Notes: a model not told the origin generated them from the sequence alone. Counted from the stretch's first letter, positions 16,279 through 24,324 are shown. The stretch: 32,514 nt of DNA from an uncultured Eubacteriales bacterium (GCA_900547295.1 URGK01000024.1:1-32514), one strand, 5' to 3'. Numbers and translations: made by a program.

Positions 16279-16875
16279 TTATTCAGGCTTACTCTCATCG
16301 GGGCCGAGTCTGCCGTCGTTGTAGTGCTTCCTGCACAGCGACACATACATATCATTGCCTCCGATTACAATCTGCTCGCCCTGCTTGACGATTTTGCCGT
16401 CAACGACTCTTGCTACCATTGTAGCCTTGCGTCCGCACCAGCAAATCGTCTTGATTTCCTCTATCTTATCTGCATATATCAGCATATAATAGGAGCCCTC
16501 AAAAAGCTGGTTTCTAAAATCGTTTTTGAGGCCGTATGCCATTACGGGTACATTGAATGTATCTACAATTTCAATCAGTTCTTCGACATGGTGCTTTCTG
16601 AGGAACTGACATTCATCTATAAGCACGCAGTCTATTTCGCCTTTTTCTTTTTCGGCGAGAAACAGCTCTAAGATGTTGGTATCGTCCTTGACAAGCATAG
16701 CCTCACGCTGTATGCCTATCCTTGAAGTTATAACGCCTACACCGTATCTGTCATCTATAGCAGGAAGCAGTGTCATAACCCTCTGCCCTCTCTCCTCATA
16801 GTTGTATGCAACCTTGATGAGCTCTATGGACTTGCCCGCATTCATTGTGCTGTATCTGTAATATAACTGAGCCAT
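16279..16875 (-). CDS. tdk: Thymidine kinase
   Basis: Type II thymidine kinase of the salvage pathway, which phosphorylates thymidine to dTMP with ATP. The P-loop is STMNAGKS (9-16). DECQFL near residue 87-92 gives the Walker B Asp and the catalytic Glu. A zinc lasso uses the Cys pair in CWCGRK (about 145) and the later CRKH (about 182-185). The sugar/base-binding Tyr is in the MYVSLC region. At 198 residues the length is usual. GCGGAGG lies 5 nt before the ATG, and a clear promoter is found at 16905-16933, so it is transcribed on its own. High certainty. Confidence 0.96.
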   Translation of the reverse strand: MAQLYYRYSTMNAGKSIELIKVAYNYEERGQRVMTLLPAIDDRYGVGVITSRIGIQREAMLVKDDTNILELFLAEKEKGEIDCVLIDECQFLRKHHVEELIEIVDTFNVPVMAYGLKNDFRNQLFEGSYYMLIYADKIEEIKTICWCGRKATMVARVVDGKIVKQGEQIVIGGNDMYVSLCRKHYNDGRLGPDESKPE

Positions 16876-16904
16876 AATATCCTCCGCATTGTATTAATAT
16901 ATCC

Positions 16905-16933
16905 ATTTTACAGAAAATCAGGCCTGTTTGCAA
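16905..16933 (-). promoter_or_regulatory. Promoter of tdk
   Basis: Minus strand TTGCAA (16928-16933), 17-bp spacer, TAAAAT (16905-16910). The predicted start is about 23 nt before the tdk start codon. Confidence 0.7.
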
Positions 16934-16947
16934 TGGAAAAATGCTGT

Positions 16948-17631
16948 CTAGTTGCTGCCGGTCGGAATATACGGTCTCAGAACCGCTGCAACATTTGCAA
17001 GAGGCATTGTCTGTATCCATACATGGCCCGGACCTGTAACAACCGTATTAAACAGTCCCTCACCGCCGAAAAGCACATTTTTTGCTCCCTGCACCATCTG
17101 GATATCCATTTTGCAGGTTGCAGACATTGCCGCAAGATGACCCGTATCAATTATTATCTGCTGACCTGCCGCAAGCTCATACTCTACAATATGTCCGTCA
17201 AATTCACCGAAAACAGTGCCTCTGCCGCTGAGCTTCTGCATTATGAAGCCCTCGCCGCCAAAGAGTCCCTTGCCCAGTTTTTTGTTAAGGTATACTGAAA
17301 GGTCAACGCTTTCTTCTCCTGCAAGGAATACGCCTTTCTGGCATATTAGCTCATTTCCCGGTCCTATTTCAAAGGCTCTGATTGAACCCGGAAAGCTTGA
17401 TGCAAATGCAATCATTCCGCCTCCGCCTACGGCTGTATATCTGTTCTGAAAAAGCTTTTCGCCCGAAAACATTCTGCCCAGAGCCTTGCCGACTCCGCCG
17501 TTGCTGGTGGTTTCCATTCTTATATTTGGTGACATCCAGCTCATTGCGCCGCCCTCGGTTATAAGGGTTTCGCCCGCTTCAAGCTCACATATTACAACCG
17601 GCAGATTGCCGCCCTCTATTTTGTATTTCAT
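16948..17631 (-). CDS. AIM24 / TIGR00266 family protein
   Basis: A 227-residue protein of the AIM24 family (TIGR00266), a tandem beta-roll fold found across bacteria and in mitochondria. Its molecular role is not known. Typical features are the Gly-rich beta repeats: ETLITEGGAMSWMS (about 21-34), GGGGMIAFASSFPG (about 68-81), GLFGGEGF and NVLFGGEGLFNTVVTGPG (about 185-202). There is no signal peptide and no catalytic motif. ATG 17631 is chosen because GGAGG (17637-17641) lies 5 nt upstream; the GTG-like extension upstream is not supported. It has its own promoter at 17689-17717 and ends just upstream of the tdk promoter. Confidence 0.88.
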   Translation of the reverse strand: MKYKIEGGNLPVVICELEAGETLITEGGAMSWMSPNIRMETTSNGGVGKALGRMFSGEKLFQNRYTAVGGGGMIAFASSFPGSIRAFEIGPGNELICQKGVFLAGEESVDLSVYLNKKLGKGLFGGEGFIMQKLSGRGTVFGEFDGHIVEYELAAGQQIIIDTGHLAAMSATCKMDIQMVQGAKNVLFGGEGLFNTVVTGPGHVWIQTMPLANVAAVLRPYIPTGSN

Positions 17632-17688
17632 AATTTCCTCCATTCCGCTGCGAAACGGCAGCTATAAGCTATCTATACTGTTTCCCCC

Positions 17689-17717
17689 ATTATATCAGAA
17701 CATATATGTAATGTCAG
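17689..17717 (-). promoter_or_regulatory. Promoter of the AIM24 gene
   Basis: Minus strand CTGACA (17712-17717), 17-bp spacer, TATAAT (17689-17694), with TG one base before the -10 (extended -10). The -35 overlaps the stop codon of the upstream MATE gene. Confidence 0.75.
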
Positions 17718-19045
17718 TCTGAAAAAAGTCTTTTTCGTTTTAATATGCAGTAGCCGTAGCCTGTAATATCCGCCAGCAGCCAGCCTATAGGCACTGATAT
17801 CCATATACCGGTTTCCCCTATAATTCCTGCCAGAAGATATGCAAGCAGTACTCTTGTTCCCAGTGATATTACGGTAAGCACCACCGACATACCCGGTTTT
17901 TCTACTGCTCTGTAAAAGCCGTAGAGCAGAAACAGGCAGCCTATGCCTGCATAGAACACTCCCTCGATATGAAGATATCTGACGCCTGCGGCTATAACCT
18001 CTGTTTCCGATGCGCTTACGAATATGCGCATAAGCGGCTCTGCAAATATAAATACCGCAGCTGCTGCCGCAGAGGAAAATGCAGCGCTTAATATTGTGGC
18101 TTTTTTGAGAGCCTCTTTAATTCTGCTGCTCTGCCCTGCCCCGTAGTTCTGCGCTGTAAAAGTCGAAAAGGCGTTGCCGAAATCCTGTACCGGCAGATAT
18201 GCAAAGGAGTCTATTTTAACTGCTGCCGCAAATGCTGCCATTGTAACTGCGCCGAAGCTGTCCACAAGTCTCTGGACAAGCAGAATACCTAAATTCATTA
18301 CAGACTGCTGTATGCAGGTCATAACGGACAAGTGGCATATCTGAGCAAAGATTTTACCGTTCCATTTAATATCATCTCTGCGAGGTACAAATTCTTTGCA
18401 AAATATCAAAGTATATATGAGAAGTCCTATGGCTGATACATACTGGGCAATGACAGTTGCAAAGGCTGCGCCTGAAATCCCATAGTCAAGATGTATTACA
18501 AACAGGATATCAAACCCCACATTAAGAAATGCCGCAATTCCCAGAAACCACAGAGGGGTTACCGAGTTGCCTGCGGCTCTAAGCAGGCACGACAGAAAAT
18601 TATACAGAGCTGTCGCCACAAGTCCTGCAAAAATTATATCGAGATACTGATTCATAGGCTCATATATGTCAGATGGAACCTGTAGAAACTTCATAATATC
18701 GTCTGTAAACACATATATCAGGATATTTATTACAAGTGCGGTCAGCATTATCAGTACAAATGAATGAGCTGTCGCACTTCTGAATAAGCTGATATCCTTT
18801 TTGCCGAAGTAAATTGAAAACACTGCTCCTGCACCCATGGCAAGTCCAAGAAAAACGGAAGTGAGAAACACTATAATGGTATACGATGAGCCTACTGCCG
18901 CAAGGGCATTTCTGCCTACAACCTGTCCTACAATAATTGTATCTGCAATATTGTACATCTGTTGCAGCAGATTGCCCGCCATCATAGGCAGAGCAAATAT
19001 TATCAGTCCTTTTAAGATGTTTCCTTTAGTCATATCACAATACAT
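17714..19045 (-). CDS. MATE-family efflux transporter
   Basis: Integral membrane multidrug/toxin exporter with about 12 membrane helices in two similar halves (residues about 10-220 and 240-440). The N-terminal signature is DMTKGNILKGLIIFALPMMAG, continuing into the NLLQQMYNIADTIIVGQ region, which is typical of NorM/DinF-type MATE proteins driven by Na+ or H+. The substrate is unknown. The length of 443 is normal. No ribosome site precedes ATG 19045, and the strong promoter at 19057-19084 would start RNA only about 5 nt before it, so the message is almost leaderless. The ISL3 element inserted about 200 bp upstream leaves this promoter intact. Confidence 0.93.
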   Translation of the reverse strand: MYCDMTKGNILKGLIIFALPMMAGNLLQQMYNIADTIIVGQVVGRNALAAVGSSYTIIVFLTSVFLGLAMGAGAVFSIYFGKKDISLFRSATAHSFVLIMLTALVINILIYVFTDDIMKFLQVPSDIYEPMNQYLDIIFAGLVATALYNFLSCLLRAAGNSVTPLWFLGIAAFLNVGFDILFVIHLDYGISGAAFATVIAQYVSAIGLLIYTLIFCKEFVPRRDDIKWNGKIFAQICHLSVMTCIQQSVMNLGILLVQRLVDSFGAVTMAAFAAAVKIDSFAYLPVQDFGNAFSTFTAQNYGAGQSSRIKEALKKATILSAAFSSAAAAAVFIFAEPLMRIFVSASETEVIAAGVRYLHIEGVFYAGIGCLFLLYGFYRAVEKPGMSVVLTVISLGTRVLLAYLLAGIIGETGIWISVPIGWLLADITGYGYCILKRKRLFSD

Positions 19046-19056
19046 AGCATCACCAA

Positions 19057-19084
19057 ATTATAGTTAATCTGCAAATCAAGTCAA
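19057..19084 (-). promoter_or_regulatory. Promoter of the MATE gene
   Basis: Minus strand TTGACT (19079-19084), 16-bp spacer, TATAAT (19057-19062). The predicted start is near 19050, about 5 nt before the start codon. The 160 bp between here and the insertion element holds no gene I can support. Confidence 0.75.
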
Positions 19085-19247
19085 TTATCATATGTAAGCT
19101 CCTGCTTACCGTATACTCTAATTCTATATCAATTATATCAAAGAATAAACATTATTCATCGTAATTTATGTTTATCCTTTAAACATTTCATCGTTTATGA
19201 TTTGTCTGCACATTCTGCCTTACAAAGTGCAAAGAAAAACGGCGCTC

Positions 19248-19348
19248 TAAATTATCGTGTGGGTGTGGGTGGACAATAAATTATCATGAGGGTTTTTTTT
19301 ACCCATTTTTTCAGGCCATGTGGGTGAACTTTAAATTATTGTGTGGGT
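19248..19348 (+). repeat. Left end: three 17-bp transposase-site repeats
   Basis: Copies at 19248-19264 (TAAATTATCGTGTGGGT), 19277-19293 (TAAATTATCATGAGGGT) and 19332-19348 (TAAATTATTGTGTGGGT). All point the same way, spaced 29 and 55 bp apart. They are best read as multiple transposase-binding sites. Confidence 0.85.
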
Positions 19349-19357
19349 AAAGAAATA

Positions 19358-19406
19358 CCCTTCATGTTATGATTATCTTGCTTAATAAAAAATATTACAT
19401 GAAGGG
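19358..19406 (+). promoter_or_regulatory. Inverted repeat masking the transposase ribosome site
   Basis: CCCTTCATGT (19358-19367) pairs perfectly with ACATGAAGGG (19397-19406), and the second arm contains the first bases of the ribosome site GGGAGG (19404-19409). An extended -10 promoter, TGTTATGAT (19365-19373), lies between the arms. RNA started there would begin near 19380 without the first arm. RNA reading in from outside would carry both arms and hide the ribosome site. Confidence 0.55.
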
Positions 19407-19417
19407 AGGAATTCACT

Positions 19418-20761
19418 ATTCCTAATATCGATTTTACCACATTAATGCTTAATATAAGCAACTCCGATATAAAAAAGTCGGACATTATCACTGACGGTGA
19501 TACAATCTACTATGATATAACTCTGGTACGCAAGCCTATGACCTGTCCTTACTGCGGCGGAAAAATGATCGGGCATGGGCATAAGCTCAGGTTAATCAAA
19601 CACCCTGCCGTCAGGAATCATTCAGGCATTATCCGCTGCAATGCAAACAGATATATCTGCAAAGAATGCAATAAAACCGCCATAGAAAAAAATCCTTTTT
19701 CTTTTCCCGGTTTCAATTCATCTTTTCTTCTTCTGCAAAACGCTATGAGACTCCTTGCCAATCTCAATTACACTCTCTCCATGATCTCTGATGAACTTGA
19801 TATATCCTCCACCCAGCTAAGTACATATATTGATTCATACATCATAATCCCTGCCCGCACTCTTCCTGAATGCCTTGGAATTGACGAACTGCATTCAAAG
19901 GAACTGCCCCGCCGCAATTCCGGCTATCTGTGCATACTTGTTGATAACCAAAAACACTCGCTTTATGACATTCTTGATTCAAGAAGCAAAATGAATCTGT
20001 CGCTTTACCTCTCCGGCTTTCCAAAAGAACAGCGGTGTAAAGTCAAATATGTGACCATTGATATGTGGGAACCTTACAAAGATGCGGCAAAAACATATTT
20101 CCCAAACTGCATTACCGCTGTAGATCCGTTTCATGTTGTAAAGCATCTTCATAGCAATTTTGACCGGCTCAGGATTGATCTTATGAATCAGTGTGAATAT
20201 GGCTCCAATGCATATTATCTTCTTAAAAAATGGAGCCGGCTTCTTGTTACTGACAATGTCAACCTTGATAATGAGCGTGTATATAACCGGCGATTTCACA
20301 CATGGCTTAACAGGAGAGATTTAAAAGATATGCTGTTTGATTCATTTCCGGTGCTGAAACAGGCTTATGAATTAAAAGAAAGCTATCGCAGAATGAACAG
20401 GGAATACTCTTATGAAGAAGCTGCTGCACATTACGATAAAATTTCAGACAGATTCAGGCGCTGTGGAATTACACAATATGAGGAATTCACAAATATACTT
20501 TTTACATGGAAAGAGGAAATCCTCAATTCATTTCTGCGCCCGTATAACGATAGAAAGCTGTCTAATGCATATACCTAAAACATTAACAGCCAATTGCGCA
20601 CATACCTTTCTGTTTCAAGAGGAATAAGCAACTTCTCACGCTTCAGAAAAAGAGTCATATATGCACTTTCTCCTGATATCCGTTATGCTCTCACCTCAAC
20701 TCTATCCGACTGCAGGCAGAACAGGCGAAAGCGCGGTTCATACCATAAAGTAAAAGATTAA
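19418..20761 (+). pseudogene. ISL3-family transposase with a nonsense codon
   Basis: DDE transposase of the ISL3 family. The N-terminal zinc finger is CPYCGG ... CNANRYICKEC (about residues 37-76 from the ATT start), then a helix-turn-helix region, then the DDE domain with GIDELHSK (first Asp), TIDMWEPYKDA and AVDPFHVVKHL (second Asp region). The frame is interrupted by TAA at 20576-20578 and continues in the same frame for 60 codons, NINSQLRTYLSVSRGISNF, to a stop at 20761. The TAA stands where the family has its third acidic residue (SNAYT-E-NIN). The start with a good ribosome site is ATT 19418 (GGGAGG, 8 nt upstream); the first ATG, 19445, has none. Whether dead or suppressed, the 5' part alone lacks the catalytic Glu. 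Confidence 0.85.
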
Positions 20762-20774
20762 AATAATCAAAACA

Positions 20775-20811
20775 GCACTTAAAACAACTATTTTGCGGTT
20801 GTTTTAAGTGC
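20775..20811 (+). terminator. Hairpin after the transposase gene
   Basis: Perfect 14-bp stem GCACTTAAAACAAC / GTTGTTTTAAGTGC (20775-20788 and 20798-20811) with a 9-nt loop, 13 nt after the transposase stop. The U tract that follows is weak (CTGATTTTG), so it may act as a terminator in either direction or as a block to read-in transcription. Confidence 0.55.
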
Positions 20812-20826
20812 CTGATTTTGATTTGA

Positions 20827-20911
20827 ACCCACACGATAATTTACAGTTGATGAAAAACCTCACCCACACGATAGTTTATAGCTCGATTTCTCTAACCAAC
20901 ACGATAATTTA
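20827..20911 (-). repeat. Right end: three 17-bp transposase-site repeats
   Basis: Inverted copies of the left-end repeat at 20827-20843, 20862-20878 (one change, GTTTA) and 20895-20911 (ACCAACACG variant), spaced 35 and 33 bp. The outermost copy supplies the TAA that ends the interrupted small gene at 20909-20959. Confidence 0.85.
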
Positions 20912-20959
20912 CAGTACTGAAATAATTACGGCAGTTATTATCACAATTCTCTTTTTCAT
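20909..20959 (-). pseudogene. 5' fragment of a small secreted-peptide gene cut by the IS
   Basis: ATG 20959 follows GAGG with 8 nt spacing and encodes MKKRIVIITAVIISV, a typical signal-peptide or membrane start. The frame then enters the end of the insertion sequence and stops at a TAA inside its outermost repeat. On the far side of the element (from about 19236 downward on the minus strand) the frame FFALCKAECADKS followed by TAA would join in phase if 8 nt are removed, as for a target duplication. This would give a 28-residue product. The join is a guess; the start and ribosome site are seen. Confidence 0.45.
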
Positions 20960-21039
20960 ATCTCTTTCCTCTTTCAAGTATATTTAATTACCTGCTTCTT
21001 AAATCATATTGTATCATTGTTCTAACCGGATTAAAAGAC

Positions 21040-21071
21040 ACAAAAAGAGAGCAGAAACAGGTCTGCTCTCT
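21040..21071 (-). terminator. Intrinsic terminator of the acd1 operon
   Basis: 10-bp stem AGAGAGCAGA / TCTGCTCTCT (21046-21055 and 21062-21071), 6-nt loop, then a T run on the minus strand (rc of 21042-21046). It lies 14 nt after the hotdog gene stop codon. The 100 bp between it and the insertion element holds only the cut small gene. Confidence 0.88.
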
Positions 21072-21084
21072 CAAAAGACATTAA

Positions 21085-21933
21085 TTATTTATATGTTTCG
21101 AATACAAACTGAACGATTGTGCAAAGCTTAGGTTCAGGAAGTACGTCTATTGAGCTTGGGAACTCAGGGTTTTCAGGAAGGTCGATGTACTTGAAGTTTC
21201 TAACTTCAACTTCAATCTTATCTCCTACAACCTTGTTGATTCTTGCATGGTATTCAAGGTAGTCACCTGCGAAGCAAGGTTCATATAATCTTACCTTGTT
21301 TACTGCAGTTACATGTCCCATGTTGCCGAATTCTCTAGCCATAAGTCTTTTAGCTGTATCTTCCATAAGAGTGATGTTTCTTGCTCCGTTTACAACGCCG
21401 CCAAGATAGAAAACGTCTCTGTCTGACATTCTGTATCTGAAAGTGATGTCTTCAGGGTGAGCAGGATCAAAAGCAGCTCCAGGGAAATCTTCGTTGTCAG
21501 CCCAAGGCTCTACAACTGTTCCGTCAGGCTGTTCGCCTCTCTGAAGGTGTTTTTTAACAACAAGTCTAACATTACCTTCTGTGCAGAGCAGAGGTTCGTC
21601 AAACCATACCATATCAGCAGTCTTAGGGTTTTCAACGCCTGCTCTTGATGCAGGAGTTGCAAGCTTGAATACTTCGATGTGGCAGTCTCTTGATGTATTG
21701 CCGATGTTAGTAAGAGTGGCTTTGTATTCCATCATATCGCCTACATATACATCTTCGTAGCACTGTACACCTGTGTATCCAAGGCAAAGTGATTCGTCAC
21801 CATCTACTAAAATCATTTCTTCTGTTTCAACGTCGCCGATGAAGTCAAACTGTCTTCCTACAGGAACTATACCGTCAGGATTGTTTGCATCTGCTGTTGT
21901 CATGTTGTAGCTTAAATATGATACTTTTCTCAT
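21085..21933 (-). CDS. Tandem-hotdog acyl-CoA ammonia-lyase-like protein
   Basis: A 282-residue protein made of two hotdog domains that both resemble the single-domain 3-aminobutyryl-CoA or beta-alanyl-CoA ammonia lyases (Kal/Acl, about 130-145 residues). The N-terminal half (about 20-128) keeps the FIGDVETE, DGDE (44-47), VYVGD and GNTSR (78-82) motifs. The C-terminal half (about 165-250) keeps the other family signature, MSDRDVFYLGGVVNGA (169-184), and FAGDYLEY, but has neither DGDE nor GNTSR. The likely reaction is reversible loss of ammonia (or another amine) from an aminoacyl-CoA to give an enoyl-CoA. It is the last gene of the acd1-etfBA-CoA-transferase operon, with AGGAGG 7 nt before the ATG and a terminator right after. 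The fold is fairly sure, the activity probable, the substrate unknown. Confidence 0.7.
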   Translation of the reverse strand: MRKVSYLSYNMTTADANNPDGIVPVGRQFDFIGDVETEEMILVDGDESLCLGYTGVQCYEDVYVGDMMEYKATLTNIGNTSRDCHIEVFKLATPASRAGVENPKTADMVWFDEPLLCTEGNVRLVVKKHLQRGEQPDGTVVEPWADNEDFPGAAFDPAHPEDITFRYRMSDRDVFYLGGVVNGARNITLMEDTAKRLMAREFGNMGHVTAVNKVRLYEPCFAGDYLEYHARINKVVGDKIEVEVRNFKYIDLPENPEFPSSIDVLPEPKLCTIVQFVFETYK

Positions 21934-21971
21934 AATAATGCCTCCTTATATATTTACACTATATTATGAAT

Positions 21972-23156
21972 TTAAGCAATAACTCCTTCTTCTCTCAGCT
22001 GCTTTTCTTCTTCTTCAGTAAGTCCGAAGATTTCTCTGTTGTGCTGTCCCTTGAGCGGTGCAGCAAACTCAACCTTACCCGGAGTCTCTGATAATTTGAT
22101 TACGCAGCCCTGGAAGTACTGATCTCCAGCTGTAGGGTGTTCGCAGTGAACCATCATTTCTCTTGCCTGAGTCTGAGGGTGCTCGATGATTTCCTTAACA
22201 TTCATTACAGGTCCGCAAGGTATTCCTGCTTCGTCCATAATAATTTCAAGTTCTTTCTTTGTGTACTTACCGCAGTACTCCTGAATTGCTCCCTTTAAGT
22301 CAGGAATATAGTTTGTCTGTCTTAAATCGTTGGTTGCAAATCTAGGATCCTCAAGCAGATCTTCTCTGTTCATTGTCTTGCAGAATTTGTCGAATAATCT
22401 GTCGTTTCCAACGCCTATAGCTACGAAACCGTCTTTACAATTATATACGTCAAACGGTGAAATTGAAGGGTCGATGTTACCGTTTCTTTCAGGAATTTCC
22501 CCGCCTACAGTGTAGTTTACGATAGCGTTTTCAAGGATACTGAAGATAACGTCCATCATAGCTACGTCAACGTGCTGTCCGATTCCTGTCTTTTCACGAT
22601 AGTAAAGTGCCATCATAACGCCTACTGCAAGGTATATACCTGCAACATGGTCACCTACTGAAGGTCCAACCTTTACAGGATCTGTCTCTTTGAAGCCTGT
22701 AAGGTAAAGCATACCGCCCATTGCCTGTGATACTACATCGTAGCAAGGTCTGTGGGAGATAGGTCCGTACTGACCGAAGCCTGAACCTGATGCATAGATG
22801 ATGCTAGGGTTGATTTTTTTAACTGTGTCATAGTCGATCTTGAGCTTCTTTGTAACTCCGCCTTTGTAGTTTTCTACTAAAACGTCTGCATCCTTTACAA
22901 GATCATAGAACATCTGTCTGCCCTTTTCTGACTTAAGGTTAAGAGTTGTACTCTTCTTGTTACGGTTAACAGAAGTGAAGAATGCGCTCTCTCCTGACTT
23001 TTCATCAAAAGGTCCCCATTCACGACACTGGTCGCCTCCAAGCGGTTCAACTTTAATTACATCTGCACCATAGTCAGCAAGGAACATTGTGCAAAACGGT
23101 CCATTAAGTGCTGATGACAGGTCTACTACTTTTAATCCTTCAAATAACTTTTTCAC
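21972..23156 (-). CDS. Class III (CaiB/BaiF-type) CoA-transferase
   Basis: Family III acyl-CoA:carboxylate CoA-transferase, 394 residues, normal length. Near the N-terminus LKVVDLSSALNGPFCTMFLADYGADV is typical, as is the VNRNKKSTTLNL stretch (63-74). The catalytic Asp that forms the acyl-aspartate anhydride is D169 in GPSVGDHVAG. The enzyme moves CoA to or from a carboxylic acid; relatives act on carnitine, oxalate, formate, phenyl-lactate or bile acids. The start is GTG, with AAGGA upstream and wide spacing. Set between etfA1 and the hotdog lyase, it most likely activates the amino acid that the lyase deaminates. Family certain, substrate unknown. Confidence 0.9.
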   Translation of the reverse strand: MKKLFEGLKVVDLSSALNGPFCTMFLADYGADVIKVEPLGGDQCREWGPFDEKSGESAFFTSVNRNKKSTTLNLKSEKGRQMFYDLVKDADVLVENYKGGVTKKLKIDYDTVKKINPSIIYASGSGFGQYGPISHRPCYDVVSQAMGGMLYLTGFKETDPVKVGPSVGDHVAGIYLAVGVMMALYYREKTGIGQHVDVAMMDVIFSILENAIVNYTVGGEIPERNGNIDPSISPFDVYNCKDGFVAIGVGNDRLFDKFCKTMNREDLLEDPRFATNDLRQTNYIPDLKGAIQEYCGKYTKKELEIIMDEAGIPCGPVMNVKEIIEHPQTQAREMMVHCEHPTAGDQYFQGCVIKLSETPGKVEFAAPLKGQHNREIFGLTEEEEKQLREEGVIA

Positions 23157-23207
23157 TCTTCTAAAATTCCTTTCCGTTTAACTAATTAACTAATTTTAAT
23201 CTACAGC

Positions 23208-24314
23208 TTATTTAGCTTCTTTTGCCTCTTTAATTGCCTCTATCATAAGAGGAACTACTTTGAACAGGTCTCCGTTGATACCGTAGTCTGCGATTTCAAA
23301 TATAGGAGCTGTTGCGTCTTTGTTAACTGCAATTATCAGTTCTGATTCCTGCATGCCTGCTTTGTGCTGGATAGCGCCTGAAATACCTAATGCAACGTAT
23401 ACTTTAGGATGAACAGTCTTACCAGTCTGTCCTACCTGGTGGTCTGCTGAAAGCCAGCCTGAGTCGATAACTGCTCTTGAGCCACCTACAACGCCGCCGC
23501 CTAATGCTTCAACAAGCTCTTCTGCAAGCTTGATACCGCCTTCAACGTCCTTGCTGATACCTCTGCCGACTGATACGATAATGTCTGCACCGATAAGGTC
23601 AACGATTTTCTTTGTTGCTTTAACTACTTCTTCTACTTTTGTTTTTAAATCTGCTTCTGTTAATGTTACAGGGTATGATTCAACAACGCATGCATCAGCC
23701 TTAGCCTGATCGAAAGGAGCCTTCTTCATAACGCCTGGACGAACTGTTGACATGCAAGGACGGAATCTAGGGCAGATGATTGTTGCCATAAGGTGTCCGC
23801 CGAATGCAGGTCTTGTCATCTTGAGGTTAACGTCTTCCATATTGAATTTCTTGCTTGCAATATCTAATGTTGAAGCTTTTTCGAGGAATTCAACATAGTT
23901 GTCCATATCTATGTCAAGGTGTGTGCAGTCTGCTGTAAGACCTGTGCATAATCTTGCTGCGCATCTTGGAGCAAGGTCACGACCGTAGTTTGTTGCACCG
24001 AATAATACAACTTCCGGTTTTTTGTCCATGCAGATGTCACATAAAACCTTTGCGTAAGCGTCTGTAGTGTATACTTCTAAAGCAGGATCTTCGCATACAT
24101 AAACTTTATCTGCGCCGTATCCGCCTAATTCTTTAGCTAAATCTTTTACGTTGTGTCCGATAAGAACACCTACTAACTGTGAACCTCTTTCGTCAGCAAG
24201 TTTTCTTGCTTCTGAGATAAGTTCAAAATCAGTATTCATTAATTTACCTTCTCTCTGCTCGCAGAATACCCAGATATCCTTGAAAGCAGCTAAATCTGTA
24301 CTGTTAAAAGCCAT
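23208..24314 (-). CDS. etfA: Electron transfer flavoprotein subunit alpha (first set)
   Basis: Alpha subunit of an EtfAB heterodimer, 368 residues. The N-terminal domain (about 10-200) carries the family pattern FGATNYGRDLAPR and GLTADCTHLDID. The C-terminal FAD domain (about 225-368) shows GRGIS, GGSRAVIDSGW, HQVGQTGKTV, GISGAIQHKAGM and IAVNKDATAPIFEIADYGI, the loops that hold FAD. It lacks the N-terminal ferredoxin domain found in some EtfA. With EtfB1 it should shuttle electrons to Acd1, perhaps by flavin-based bifurcation from NADH, as in butyryl-CoA dehydrogenase complexes; that is inference. GGAGG is 6 nt before the ATG, which lies 11 nt after etfB1. Confidence 0.93.
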   Translation of the reverse strand: MAFNSTDLAAFKDIWVFCEQREGKLMNTDFELISEARKLADERGSQLVGVLIGHNVKDLAKELGGYGADKVYVCEDPALEVYTTDAYAKVLCDICMDKKPEVVLFGATNYGRDLAPRCAARLCTGLTADCTHLDIDMDNYVEFLEKASTLDIASKKFNMEDVNLKMTRPAFGGHLMATIICPRFRPCMSTVRPGVMKKAPFDQAKADACVVESYPVTLTEADLKTKVEEVVKATKKIVDLIGADIIVSVGRGISKDVEGGIKLAEELVEALGGGVVGGSRAVIDSGWLSADHQVGQTGKTVHPKVYVALGISGAIQHKAGMQESELIIAVNKDATAPIFEIADYGINGDLFKVVPLMIEAIKEAKEAK

Positions 24315-24324
24315 AACCTACCTC

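Larger units (their letters stand above)
19245..20914 (+). mobile_element. ISL3-family insertion sequence (defective copy)
   Basis: A single-transposase insertion sequence of about 1.67 kb. The ends are set by the outermost copies of a 17-bp repeat, TAAATTATCGTGTGGGT and variants, present three times on the left (direct) and three times on the right (inverted). The exact tips are uncertain; CT is the last dinucleotide shared outside the repeats. No 8-bp target duplication, usual for ISL3, is visible (aaacggcg against tactgaaa), so one flank may have been rearranged or has diverged. The transposase has a nonsense codon, so the copy is probably inactive unless another copy acts in trans. Confidence 0.8.

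Noticed and set aside
19237..20922. 8-bp target-site duplication of the insertion element.
   Set aside because: The flanking octamers at the most likely tips do not match, and shifting the tips by a few bases did not reveal a duplication.
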